Origin: Methylococcaceae bacterium
GTDB lineage: Bacteria; Pseudomonadota; Gammaproteobacteria; Methylococcales; Methylomonadaceae
DNA: 37,093 bases
Direction of reading: 5' to 3'
NCBI GenBank assembly: GCA_024636875.1
Contig: JAGXGJ010000076.1
Coordinates: 1-37,093 of the forward strand
Shown here one piece after another: positions 9,313 to 18,420 of the stretch (positions are counted from its first letter, which is position 1; each line of letters opens with the position of its first letter). A program made the position numbers and the translations under genes. The notes under the pieces are model-generated. The model was not told the origin of the DNA, did not search any database, and saw only the letters and a program-made list of their open reading frames with translations.

Positions 9313-10908
9313 TCAATAATAGACTCTGAATGACCGCTGTATTTCATCAAACTCAAAAAGGTAGGGCTGCGCCACCTGGTGATTATTAACCACGACAATG
9401 AGATCATGAGAAAAAACCGACGTGTTGTACCAGTTAAAACTGCCTTCTATGACAATCGAATCGTCGACAACGCAATATTTGGAATGAATGGGTGAATAAG
9501 GAACGGGGTGATCGTCTTGCCCATATACCAGACCCACCGGAATACCGGCATTTTTTAGTCGCTGCACTGCCGGCAGCAGCGGGCGATTGAGTTCTTCCCA
9601 CATAGGCCGCGCTACACCAATCCGACCCTGTCTGGCCAGATGGCCATTAAAGAGAATATGGACATAAACCCCTCTGTCCTGGGCATGGATCAAGGCATCA
9701 ACGACACTGTCATGATGATCTCCCAATAGGTCGCCCATCAAAAACAAACACAGCTTGATCGAATGTCTGGCACGGTGAATTTCGGCCAGGATGGCATGAT
9801 GCGGGCGATAGGGCCTCCCGTTGAGCATATGATGTCTGCCGAAAGTGTAGAGCAGATTGAAATGGCTCAACGGATCAATGCCATATTTTTGATTAACGCC
9901 GCCGCGTTGACTCTGGAATATATTGTCCAGCAGACGGCATACGCCCTTGGTATGAAAGGTCATCCCCGATTCCCAGTTGGCCCACCAGCGATCGAAGGTA
10001 ATATTAAATGAACCCAGAATGCAATCCTCATCGTTAAAAATGACAAATTTTGTGTGCATATCCGGTTCAACTTCAATGAGGTGATGTCTGGGTGTGCAGA
10101 AGACGCCTATCAGTTCAACTCTGGCGCGCTTCAAACGGGCATAATTTTGATTGTTGGTGAGCGTCATCTTGCGCCAGTCGACAATACACTGAACCAGGAC
10201 CCCCTGGTGACTGGCATGGATCAAATGGGAAATGAAATCGTAATCATCTATACAATCAACGCTGACCTTGATGGTACAAAGCCGGCCAGGATTTTCCCAT
10301 TTGCTATGTATCACCTTGTCTATATGGTCATGGATAAAACGTTTGGGATGATAGGGATGGTACTGCTGGCCTTTGGTAAATTTGGGAGTAAGGTTCAAGG
10401 ATTCGAAATGGTGATTATACCAGTCGGCGTCGCACTGTAATTCGCCGGTATTCAATTCATAGGTTCGATAGGCATTAGGGGTCGACCATTCTCCGGAGAT
10501 CCTTCGATATTGCGGGTGCCCATCCTGAACCTGATGCCTGTCCATGAAAATGTAGTCATTTTGTGAAGGAATGGAGTGTTCATCCAGATGCACAATGAAA
10601 GAAAACTTGACGCAGTTTATCGGACCCAAGTTGTTGGAAAACGGGTGGATATAAAAATCGCGCGTACTGCGCTTGTGCCGATCCCATTGGACATCAAAGA
10701 CGTCCGTATCAACAATGTAGGTTTCGCATGTACCATGGTCGCGATACACTTTAAGTATAACCTTGACATTGGCCTGAGCACCGTAGAAAACATCAAATTC
10801 TATTTTTCCCCAGCGAATATCAAATTTATCATTGATATCATTGGCTTTTTGAAAATAGCCGCCCAGATGCCCATGAGTGGGCATGGCATAATGTTCTGCT
10901 ATTTGCAT
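9313..10908 (-). CDS. phospholipase D-like protein with two HKD motifs and an uncharacterised beta-rich N-terminal domain
   Basis: First motif DMHTKFVIFNDEDCILGSFNITFDRW; second motif IHSKYCVVDDSIVIEGSFNWYNTS. The roughly 190-aa N-terminus resembles no family I recognise. Confidence 0.88.
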   Translation of the reverse strand: MQIAEHYAMPTHGHLGGYFQKANDINDKFDIRWGKIEFDVFYGAQANVKVILKVYRDHGTCETYIVDTDVFDVQWDRHKRSTRDFYIHPFSNNLGPINCVKFSFIVHLDEHSIPSQNDYIFMDRHQVQDGHPQYRRISGEWSTPNAYRTYELNTGELQCDADWYNHHFESLNLTPKFTKGQQYHPYHPKRFIHDHIDKVIHSKWENPGRLCTIKVSVDCIDDYDFISHLIHASHQGVLVQCIVDWRKMTLTNNQNYARLKRARVELIGVFCTPRHHLIEVEPDMHTKFVIFNDEDCILGSFNITFDRWWANWESGMTFHTKGVCRLLDNIFQSQRGGVNQKYGIDPLSHFNLLYTFGRHHMLNGRPYRPHHAILAEIHRARHSIKLCLFLMGDLLGDHHDSVVDALIHAQDRGVYVHILFNGHLARQGRIGVARPMWEELNRPLLPAVQRLKNAGIPVGLVYGQDDHPVPYSPIHSKYCVVDDSIVIEGSFNWYNTSVFSHDLIVVVNNHQVAQPYLFEFDEIQRSFRVYY

Positions 10909-11007
10909 CTCATCACCTTGTACAAAATTAAGCTTGTTATGTTATTTTGATTCATCTTAGCGGATGGTTCTAGATAGTCGTTAACAAAGGTGTTCCACGG
11001 ACAGAGT

Positions 11008-11112
11008 TATAGGAGCCAAAGTTGGTAAAGCGACCTTTGTAATACCCTCACCCTAACCCTCTCCCAAAGGGAGAGGGGACTTTGTGTCGCTTTACCAACG
11101 TCGGACTCTATA
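11008..11112. mobile_element. 105-bp MITE, copy 1
   Basis: TATAGGAGCCAAAGTTGGTAAAGCGAC ... GTCGCTTTACCAACGTCGGACTCTATA imperfect TIRs; near-identical copy at 31561-31665; internal CCCTCTCCC/GGGAGAGGG hairpin. Confidence 0.85.
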
Positions 11113-12615
11113 CTTCGGTTCAAAGGTCATAAGATAGCCATTATGATCCGAGACTCTGCCATAATCTTCTTCTGTAAACAGCTCTCTTCCTGAAATGATG
11201 TGTAAATCACTCGCCTTGTTCATGAAAATATAATCAATACGATAATCATCGGCAAGATAATGCTGCCAGTAGGGATCATTCACTTTAAAGATTTTTTCAA
11301 ACACGTCATGGGCGCTGGCATCTAGAAACTGGTCTTCATATTCCCTGGAGTTGACCACCAGTTGATAGCCTTCTGATCCTGCCGTGATATTAAAATCACC
11401 GCACAACAGGGTGCCGCTGACATCCGTTGTCTGGTTATCAGCCGCCCACCTGCTCAGCTCTTTAAACTGTTCTGGAAAGCCGTCGTCCCACCAGCTCAGG
11501 TGCGCCGAAAAAAAATTGATTAAGCCCATATAGGGAACATGCACTTGAGCCATAACCACTTTTCTGGTGTGAATGTCATAGGGATCATGAATGTTTGATA
11601 CATATTTTGATGCCTGTTTCAACATCGGGTAGCGGCTCAAAATGGCCACGCCTTCGCGATATTTGTTAAAACCCAAATGCGCCCAATCGGCATGAATATG
11701 GTATGGCTTTTTCAGCTGGTCATTAATTATTTTAGCCGAATTGCTATTCCAGTCGCCATGCCCTTCATTCCAGAGTTCAGCCACTTCCTGAAGACAGACA
11801 ATATCAACATCCAGCTCGTTAATGGCCCTGGCTATTTGTGAAAACTTGGTGTCCTGATTTTCTTCCTGATAACAATGCAGATTGAGGATCATAACGTTTA
11901 GTGGTTCATGACTAAGCGAGTAATTCTTGCCATAGTTGTTGTCCCATATAATCTGATCCCTGCATTCGCAGGAAATGGTATATTGCAATCGAAAAGCATC
12001 GTTGATCTTGAGCAATCCCTGCCAAATCTGGGATCCGTATTGATTCGGATTCCTGGCATTACTACGGGATTTTTCATTCCAATAGTTTCTTTTGAAATGG
12101 CAGGGGGTAAGATGCGTGTGCTGCCAATTGTCCGTTGTCCAGTGAATAGTGACTGTTTCAGCATGAACTGAATGATTTACCGATACTGTGATGGGAACGT
12201 GTTTCTGGCCCTCTTTCAGCCGGTTCTCAAAGCCAATGTTCAGTACCGGCTGAGTGGTTACTACTTTAATTCCGGAGTCGGCCTGGCTGGAATAATTCAG
12301 GCCCTGCTTATTGTCCCAATATTCTCTGCCCAGTGTTTGATAACGCAAGGCAAACTTGATATTACCCTGGAGTGATTTATCTGCTGCGGAATTAAATGTT
12401 GCATGAGCCCGCCAGTACTCTTTATTATCCTCCAGCTTGCTGTGCCAGCTTGCCGATAGGGTTTGCCATTCATCATCCTCGCCTGCCCAGAGAACATCTA
12501 TTTTCTTGTCATGGCTTAAGTTTTCTACCAGCATAAAAAACGACAGTTCCTGTTGAAGAGCTCTTTTTTTTCTGGAAATTATATTTTCTACATACAGCAG
12601 CTGGATTTCATTCAT
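11092..12615 (-). CDS. Tandem CBM21-like domains fused to an endonuclease/exonuclease/phosphatase (EEP) domain
   Basis: Two CBM21-type signatures: IKFALRYQTLGREYWDNKQGLNYS and FRLQYTISCECRDQIIWDNNYGKNYSL (with TIHWTTDNWQHTH). EEP motifs: LNLHCYQ, IVCLQEV, NFFSAHLSWW, LLCGDFNITAGS, YRIDYIFMN, VSDHNGYLMTF. Confidence 0.85.
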   Translation of the reverse strand: MNEIQLLYVENIISRKKRALQQELSFFMLVENLSHDKKIDVLWAGEDDEWQTLSASWHSKLEDNKEYWRAHATFNSAADKSLQGNIKFALRYQTLGREYWDNKQGLNYSSQADSGIKVVTTQPVLNIGFENRLKEGQKHVPITVSVNHSVHAETVTIHWTTDNWQHTHLTPCHFKRNYWNEKSRSNARNPNQYGSQIWQGLLKINDAFRLQYTISCECRDQIIWDNNYGKNYSLSHEPLNVMILNLHCYQEENQDTKFSQIARAINELDVDIVCLQEVAELWNEGHGDWNSNSAKIINDQLKKPYHIHADWAHLGFNKYREGVAILSRYPMLKQASKYVSNIHDPYDIHTRKVVMAQVHVPYMGLINFFSAHLSWWDDGFPEQFKELSRWAADNQTTDVSGTLLCGDFNITAGSEGYQLVVNSREYEDQFLDASAHDVFEKIFKVNDPYWQHYLADDYRIDYIFMNKASDLHIISGRELFTEEDYGRVSDHNGYLMTFEPKYRVRRW

Positions 12616-12655
12616 CCGTTATCTCCATCAGTAGCGACGTATAAAACGCGTACAA

Positions 12656-14122
12656 TTAATCTCCCCGGCGCGATAGTTGCGTATCAGCTTCAAGTTTTTC
12701 ATATAACGCCAGATACTGCTCAGCGCTGCGCTGCCAGGAGAAATCCATTTTTAAGGCATTAGTCTGCATTTTCTTCCAGGTATCAGGATAGCTATATAAA
12801 ATCAGGGCACGCTTAATGGCTTCCAGCAAAGAACTTGAACTGGCTTCGTTGAAGACGATACCACTCGCCGTTTGATTGGCTAATGTTTCAGGCAAGGTAT
12901 CTACGACAGTATCAGCCAACCCTCCGGTTTTTCTGACTACAGGAATTGTGCCGTAGCGTTGGCTGTACATTTGATTCAAACCGCAGGGCTCAAACCGTGA
13001 TGGCATTAAGAAAATATCAGCTCCGGCTTCGATGACATGAGCCAGCGTTTCATCGTAGCCAATATGTATCGCGATGTTATCAGGATAGAGCTCAGCCAGT
13101 TTTTTTAGCTGTTTTTCAAAGCCTTTATCGCCACTGCCGAGCAAGACAAATTGCATATCCATGGCGGCCATCTCAGGAATACATTCTATAATCAGGTCTA
13201 TGCCTTTTTGTTCAACCAGTCGGCCGATGAGTCCAAGGAGAGGGATGCGCTCATTAACTGGCAGTGCGAATCTTCTTTGTAATTCATATTTATTGAGCAG
13301 TTTTTTGTTGAGCGTTGTTGCTGAATAGTGCTGGGTAATATAGGGATCGGTTTCAGGATTCCATTGATCAAGATCAATACCGTTAATAATACCGCCTAAA
13401 GATTCTTTTCGATGACCCAGCAACCCTTCAAGGCCATAACCAAATTCCGGCGTTTGAATTTCCAGTGCGTAGGTCGGACTAACGGTAGTAATATAATCTG
13501 CATAAACCAGTCCACCTTTAATGAAAGACAGCATTTCATGAAACTCCAGCCCTTCAGGCTGCCATAACTTGCCAGGCAAGTTTAATGTGGCTGCGGTACT
13601 GCCAGTGAACAAGCCCTGATAAGCCATGTTATGTATAGTAAAAACGGTCGCTGGCCGGTCTTGCTCAAGCGATAATAAAGCCGGAACCAAACCGCTTTGC
13701 CAGTCGTTACAGTGGACTATATCGGGTTTCCAGCCCTGATGAATCCTGTCCATGGCAGCCTCGACAGCGATGCGGCAAAATAACGCAAACCGTTCAGCAT
13801 TAATGGGCCAGGGTTCGCCCTGTTCGTCAATATAGGGGTTGCCTGGATAGTTGTAGTAGACCGGATAATCAACCAGCCAGACAGTCACATGGCTGCCAGG
13901 CATGCGGGTTTCAAGTATATTAACGCTTCGGTTATCAACGCGAATGGAACAAAGAAAACGGACTTTTTCAGTGGTTTTTAAAGCCTGATAATTGGGTAGA
14001 ATTAATTTTATGTCTTGGGATAACTCAGCTAATGCTTTAGGCAGACTGCCGCAAACATCAGCAAGGCCTCCGGTTTTAATCAGAGGGTGTGCTTCACTGG
14101 TAACAAAAAGTATTTTTTTCAT
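12656..14122 (-). CDS. glgA: glycogen synthase (ADP-glucose type)
   Basis: MKKILFVTSEAHPLIKTGGLADVCGSLPKAL, HCNDWQSGLVPALL, TIHNMAYQGLF, GLIGRLVEQKGIDLI, MPSRFEPCGLNQMYSQRYGTIPVVRKTGGLADTV. Confidence 0.98.
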   Translation of the reverse strand: MKKILFVTSEAHPLIKTGGLADVCGSLPKALAELSQDIKLILPNYQALKTTEKVRFLCSIRVDNRSVNILETRMPGSHVTVWLVDYPVYYNYPGNPYIDEQGEPWPINAERFALFCRIAVEAAMDRIHQGWKPDIVHCNDWQSGLVPALLSLEQDRPATVFTIHNMAYQGLFTGSTAATLNLPGKLWQPEGLEFHEMLSFIKGGLVYADYITTVSPTYALEIQTPEFGYGLEGLLGHRKESLGGIINGIDLDQWNPETDPYITQHYSATTLNKKLLNKYELQRRFALPVNERIPLLGLIGRLVEQKGIDLIIECIPEMAAMDMQFVLLGSGDKGFEKQLKKLAELYPDNIAIHIGYDETLAHVIEAGADIFLMPSRFEPCGLNQMYSQRYGTIPVVRKTGGLADTVVDTLPETLANQTASGIVFNEASSSSLLEAIKRALILYSYPDTWKKMQTNALKMDFSWQRSAEQYLALYEKLEADTQLSRRGD

Positions 14123-14152
14123 ATGATTCTTATGAAATCAACCATAGCTGCA

Positions 14153-14175
14153 GGGTGCGCTGGTGGTGCGCACCC
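14153..14175. terminator. Intergenic hairpin between glgB and glgA (terminator-like or processing structure)
   Basis: gggtgcgc-tggtggt-gcgcaccc, perfect 8-bp stem; no strong U-tract seen. Confidence 0.35.
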
Positions 14176-14215
14176 AGTGTGGAAAGTAACGGTTCGCCTG
14201 GAGCGGCCCCACCGG

Positions 14216-16747
14216 CTATAATTTTAAGATCAAAGCCCCCAAAGGCGGCAAGGTAAGGCTAATGGAATGCGGGTGATTCATCCACGCCGTTGGTTCTGAT
14301 GCAACTGCAGCATTACCCATGTTGCTGCCATCATAATATTTGGAGTCGGAATTAAAAATCTCGGTATAGGTGCCGGCCTCAGGCACGCCGAGCCGGTAAT
14401 TCTCTCTGGGCACGGGCGTAAAGTTGAGTACAATAATTAATTCTTCGGATTCATTTTTGCGGCGGTAACTGATGATTGATTGCTGAACGTCATGGCAATC
14501 AATCCATTCAAAACCATGAGGATCAAAATCATGGGTGAATAAAGCCGGATGTGATTTATAAACATGATTCAGGTCTTTCACTAATGTTTGCACGCCCTTA
14601 TGATGCGGGTAATCCAGTACCCACCAGTCCAAATCCTTGTTGGAATTCCATTCATTGCCTTGCCCGAACTCACAGCCCATAAACAACAGTTTTTTGCCTG
14701 GGTAAGTATACATGAAGGTATATAGCAGCCGTAAATTCGCGAAGCGCTGCCATTCATCCCCCGGCATCCTGTTAACTATAGAACCTTTCCCGTGTACTAC
14801 TTCATCATGCGAAAAAGGCAGCGTGAAGTTTTCGGTAAAGGCATAGAGCATCCCGAATGTGAGCTGGTCATGATGGTATTTGCGGTGTATGGGTTCCTCA
14901 CTCATATAAGACAGTACATCATGCATCCAACCCATATTCCATTTCATTGAAAAGCCCAGGCCGCCGGTCCATGTCGGACGGGTCACCTGAGGCCAGGCAG
15001 TGGATTCTTCGGCCATCATGACAGTACCCGGGTGCAGGTCGTGGGTGACGGTATTGAGTTCTCTGAAAAAATCAATGGCCTCCAGATTTTCGTTGCCGCC
15101 ATACATGTTAGGAATCCAGTCATTATCTTCGCGGGAATAATCCAGATAAAGCATGGATGCTACAGCATCGACTCTCAAGCCATCAAGGTGTAATTCTTCC
15201 AGCCAGAAGTTCGCGCTGGCGAGTAAAAAGTTTTTTACCTCATTACGTCCAAAGTTATAGATCAGTGTACCCCAGTCACGGTGTTCGCCTTTACGCGGGT
15301 CTTCATGTTCATACAGGGCGCTGCCATCAAATCTGGCCAAGGCAAACGCATCCTTAGGAAAATGTGCAGGCACCCAATCGAGAATAATGCCTATGTCATT
15401 TTGGTGGCAGACGTCGACAAAATAGCGGAAATCATCGGGCGTACCGTGACGGCTGGTTGGAGCAAAATAGCCTGTGGTTTGATATCCCCATGAACCATCA
15501 AAAGGATGTTCGGTTATAGGCAACAGTTCAATATGGGTGAAGCCCATCTCTTTAACATAGTTTACAAGTTCGACAGCGAGTGTCCGGTAAGTCAGGAAAT
15601 TGCCCTGATTATCCCGCCGCCACGAGCCCAGATGAACTTCATAAATAGCCATGGGTTCATGCAGCCAGTCGTGCTTGGCGCGCTGCATCATCCAGCGGGT
15701 GTCCTGCCAGTTATAAGTTTTTTCCCTGACTACAATTGACGACGTGTTTGGACGAAACTCAAATTGCTGCCCATAAGGGTCTGTCTTTAGTAGCAGCTCA
15801 TTGGTATTGCGATTTAATATTTCAAATTTGTACAAGCAACCTTCTTTTAGGCCCGGGATGAACAGCTCCCAAATACCGCTGCCACCGAGATTTCGCATCG
15901 GGTTGCAGCGGCCATCCCAGCGATTAAAGTCGCCAACCACACTGATTCGGCCGGCATTGGGAGCCCAAATGGAAAATAAAACGCCATCAATATCATCGAC
16001 AGTATGCAGGTGGCCGCCCAGTTTTTGGTATATGTGCCAGTGCCTGCCTTCGCCAAACAGATGCTGGTCAAATTCCGGAAATTGGGGGCCAAAGTCATAC
16101 GGATCATAATTCTCGTGGGTGTAGCCGTTTTTATCTACCCAGGTTAATTTATAATGCTGCGGCAGTTCTCCTTCTTTGGCGTAATATTCAAAAAAATCCG
16201 TATTAGGTATCCGGTTAAAAAAAGGTCCCTCATTGCCGAGGCGAATCGTTTCGGCGCATGGCTGATAGACTTTAACCAAAATTTGATTGTTCTTTGGATG
16301 GCGGCCCAAGACTGAAAAAGGATCATGATGTCTGGCTTCCATAATTTTTATGGAATCGGGATCCAGTTTATTTTCTTCTTTTTTCGCTATTATGGTTTTT
16401 GCAGCTTTAGGGGCTGGTGTTTGTACCTCTATTTTTGTTTTTTCAGATTTAATAGCATCAGCGGGAGCGGCTTTTGCTTCTGTTTTTGCTGCACTGGTTT
16501 TTGCCGGTTCAGGAGCTGCTGTCTTTGCTTCTTTTTTTGCATCTTCAGGTTTTTTAATATCAGAGGCAGCAGCCTTGACTTCATTTGGGTTTACGGTTTT
16601 CTTGGGATTGGACTCAATCGGTTGCGATGTTGTTTTTTCTGCAATAATTTTTGCAGATTTGGAGTCAGGCGTGTTCGCTTCCGATTTTGCTGCACTGGTT
16701 TTTGTAGCTTCAGAGTCAAGTGTATTATTAGTAGAACGCTTTTTCAC
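14216..16747 (-). CDS. glgB: 1,4-alpha-glucan branching enzyme with a ~135-aa Ala/Lys/Pro-rich N-terminal extension
   Basis: [85 protein letters not shown]. The extension is in frame from a GTG start. Confidence 0.97.
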   Translation of the reverse strand: MKKRSTNNTLDSEATKTSAAKSEANTPDSKSAKIIAEKTTSQPIESNPKKTVNPNEVKAAASDIKKPEDAKKEAKTAAPEPAKTSAAKTEAKAAPADAIKSEKTKIEVQTPAPKAAKTIIAKKEENKLDPDSIKIMEARHHDPFSVLGRHPKNNQILVKVYQPCAETIRLGNEGPFFNRIPNTDFFEYYAKEGELPQHYKLTWVDKNGYTHENYDPYDFGPQFPEFDQHLFGEGRHWHIYQKLGGHLHTVDDIDGVLFSIWAPNAGRISVVGDFNRWDGRCNPMRNLGGSGIWELFIPGLKEGCLYKFEILNRNTNELLLKTDPYGQQFEFRPNTSSIVVREKTYNWQDTRWMMQRAKHDWLHEPMAIYEVHLGSWRRDNQGNFLTYRTLAVELVNYVKEMGFTHIELLPITEHPFDGSWGYQTTGYFAPTSRHGTPDDFRYFVDVCHQNDIGIILDWVPAHFPKDAFALARFDGSALYEHEDPRKGEHRDWGTLIYNFGRNEVKNFLLASANFWLEELHLDGLRVDAVASMLYLDYSREDNDWIPNMYGGNENLEAIDFFRELNTVTHDLHPGTVMMAEESTAWPQVTRPTWTGGLGFSMKWNMGWMHDVLSYMSEEPIHRKYHHDQLTFGMLYAFTENFTLPFSHDEVVHGKGSIVNRMPGDEWQRFANLRLLYTFMYTYPGKKLLFMGCEFGQGNEWNSNKDLDWWVLDYPHHKGVQTLVKDLNHVYKSHPALFTHDFDPHGFEWIDCHDVQQSIISYRRKNESEELIIVLNFTPVPRENYRLGVPEAGTYTEIFNSDSKYYDGSNMGNAAVASEPTAWMNHPHSISLTLPPLGALILKL

Positions 16748-16843
16748 TTTGAATGGCCTCGGTGTAGTAGTAGAATGAATGTTTGGTCAATCTTACCAAA
16801 ATAACTAACAGTTGTAATATCTATATCAACATGGAGACGAAAA

Positions 16844-18124
16844 ATGTCAATGTCAAGCAATAAAAAGCATGATCATAATGTCAGTCATTTGACCCGGAAT
16901 ACAATCGCACTAATATTAGCTGGCGGCCGGGGTTCGCGGTTGCTGAACATGACAGATTGGCGCGCCAAGCCGGCTGTGCCTTTTGGTGGCAAACTGCGCA
17001 TTATTGATTTTCCGTTATCCAATTGCATAAATTCCGGGATCCGCAAGATTGGCATTTTAACGCAATACAAGGCAGATTCTCTAATTCGCCATATTCAGCA
17101 GGGATGGGGTTTTTTGCGCGGCGAATTCGGTGAATATGTTGATTTGATGCCTGCCCAACAAAGACATGGTGAAGATTCCTGGTATAAAGGTACGGCTGAC
17201 GCTGTGTTTCAGAACATTGATATTCTCCGTGGCCGCCATCCTGAACACATTCTGGTATTGGCCGGTGATCACATTTATAAAATGGATTATGGTGAAATGC
17301 TGGCCGACCATGTTGAAAAAAATGCCGATATAACACTGGGTTGTCTGGAAGTATCGCTGGAAGAAGCAACGGCCTTCGGCGTGATTGATATTGATGCCAA
17401 TCGACGGGTTAAAGCTTTTATTGAAAAACCGGCAAATCCTCCTGTTATGCCCGGTAGAACTGATACGGCATTGGTGTCTATGGGTATTTATATTTTTAAT
17501 GCCGGTTTTCTTTTTGAACAGTTGCTTAAAGATGCTGACACCAAAGGCTCAAGCAACGATTTTGGTAAAGACATTATTCCTGCCGTTATTGATAAATATA
17601 TAGTCAACGCCTATCCGTTTTTAGACTTGCAAAGCGGTGAACAAAGTTACTGGCGTGATGTGGGAACCATAGACGCCTACTGGGCTGCCAATATGGAATT
17701 AATCGGGGTAAATCCCGGTTTGAATTTATATGATAACACTTGGCCAATATGGACTACTCAGGAACAGACACCGCCTGCCAAATTTGTTTTTGATGATGAC
17801 GACAGGCGAGGACAGGCTGTGGACTCCATGGTTTCAGGCGGCTGTGTGATTTCTGGAGCAAAAATCAGACATTCCCTGATATTCTCAAATGTCCGGGTTA
17901 ATTCATATACTACTGTGCAAGACTCCCTTGTTTTGCCCGAGGTTAATATTGCCCGTCATTGCCGTATCACCAAAGCGATTATAGAAAAAGGCTGCGAAGT
18001 CCCGGAAGGTATGGTTATAGGCGAAAACAGGGCAGAAGACGAGAAAAGATTTCATGTCAGCCCCGGCGGAGTCGTTCTGGTGACTCCTGAAATGTTGGGG
18101 CAAAAGTTGCATTATGTCCGTTAG
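16844..18124 (+). CDS. glgC: glucose-1-phosphate adenylyltransferase
   Basis: [67 protein letters not shown] and [12 protein letters not shown]. Confidence 0.98.
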   Translation: MSMSSNKKHDHNVSHLTRNTIALILAGGRGSRLLNMTDWRAKPAVPFGGKLRIIDFPLSNCINSGIRKIGILTQYKADSLIRHIQQGWGFLRGEFGEYVDLMPAQQRHGEDSWYKGTADAVFQNIDILRGRHPEHILVLAGDHIYKMDYGEMLADHVEKNADITLGCLEVSLEEATAFGVIDIDANRRVKAFIEKPANPPVMPGRTDTALVSMGIYIFNAGFLFEQLLKDADTKGSSNDFGKDIIPAVIDKYIVNAYPFLDLQSGEQSYWRDVGTIDAYWAANMELIGVNPGLNLYDNTWPIWTTQEQTPPAKFVFDDDDRRGQAVDSMVSGGCVISGAKIRHSLIFSNVRVNSYTTVQDSLVLPEVNIARHCRITKAIIEKGCEVPEGMVIGENRAEDEKRFHVSPGGVVLVTPEMLGQKLHYVR

Positions 18125-18231
18125 AGCACTTGCCGGTTAAGTCGAGCGAGTGGTTTAAACCCTCTGTCCGGTGCCCCACGGAGTTGAGATGGACTTGGGG
18201 ATACGCATTTTATAACCGGTTCGGCTGACTA

Positions 18232-18314
18232 GTTTTTGTCCGTCTTCTGCGTTGTATAAACACTTGCATAGCTTGCTATGCAAGTGTTTATAAGCCCTGA
18301 ATAAGGACAAAAAC
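18232..18314. repeat. 83-bp long palindrome downstream of glgC
   Basis: Outer arms gtttttgtcc/ggacaaaaac (10 bp perfect); inner arms tataaacacttgcatagc/gctatgcaagtgtttata (18 bp perfect) separated by tt. Confidence 0.85.
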
Positions 18315-18420
18315 CCTGTGTGTTTGCCCAGGGCTATTTCATGCCCATTCCTTATTTTCAATTCATCCTGGATAACGGCCAATCCCGTATCTCTGAGTAA
18401 TTGGCGAGAATAAAAAAAAT

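Noticed and set aside
9763-10950. Several plus-strand ORFs (82, 128, 124 aa) opposite the PLD gene
   Set aside because: Antisense to a gene with intact HKD motifs; no family resemblance.
6590-12615. Archease-RtcB, PLD and EEP genes as one RNA-repair or defence system
   Set aside because: Strand changes after DUF72, and the PLD/EEP genes are collinear with glgB-glgA instead; CBM21-like domains point to glycogen rather than RNA.
16325-16804. 159-aa and 142-aa plus-strand low-complexity ORFs (FCFCCTGF..., [18 protein letters not shown]...)
   Set aside because: Antisense translation of the Ala/Lys/Pro-rich GlgB extension; composition artefact.
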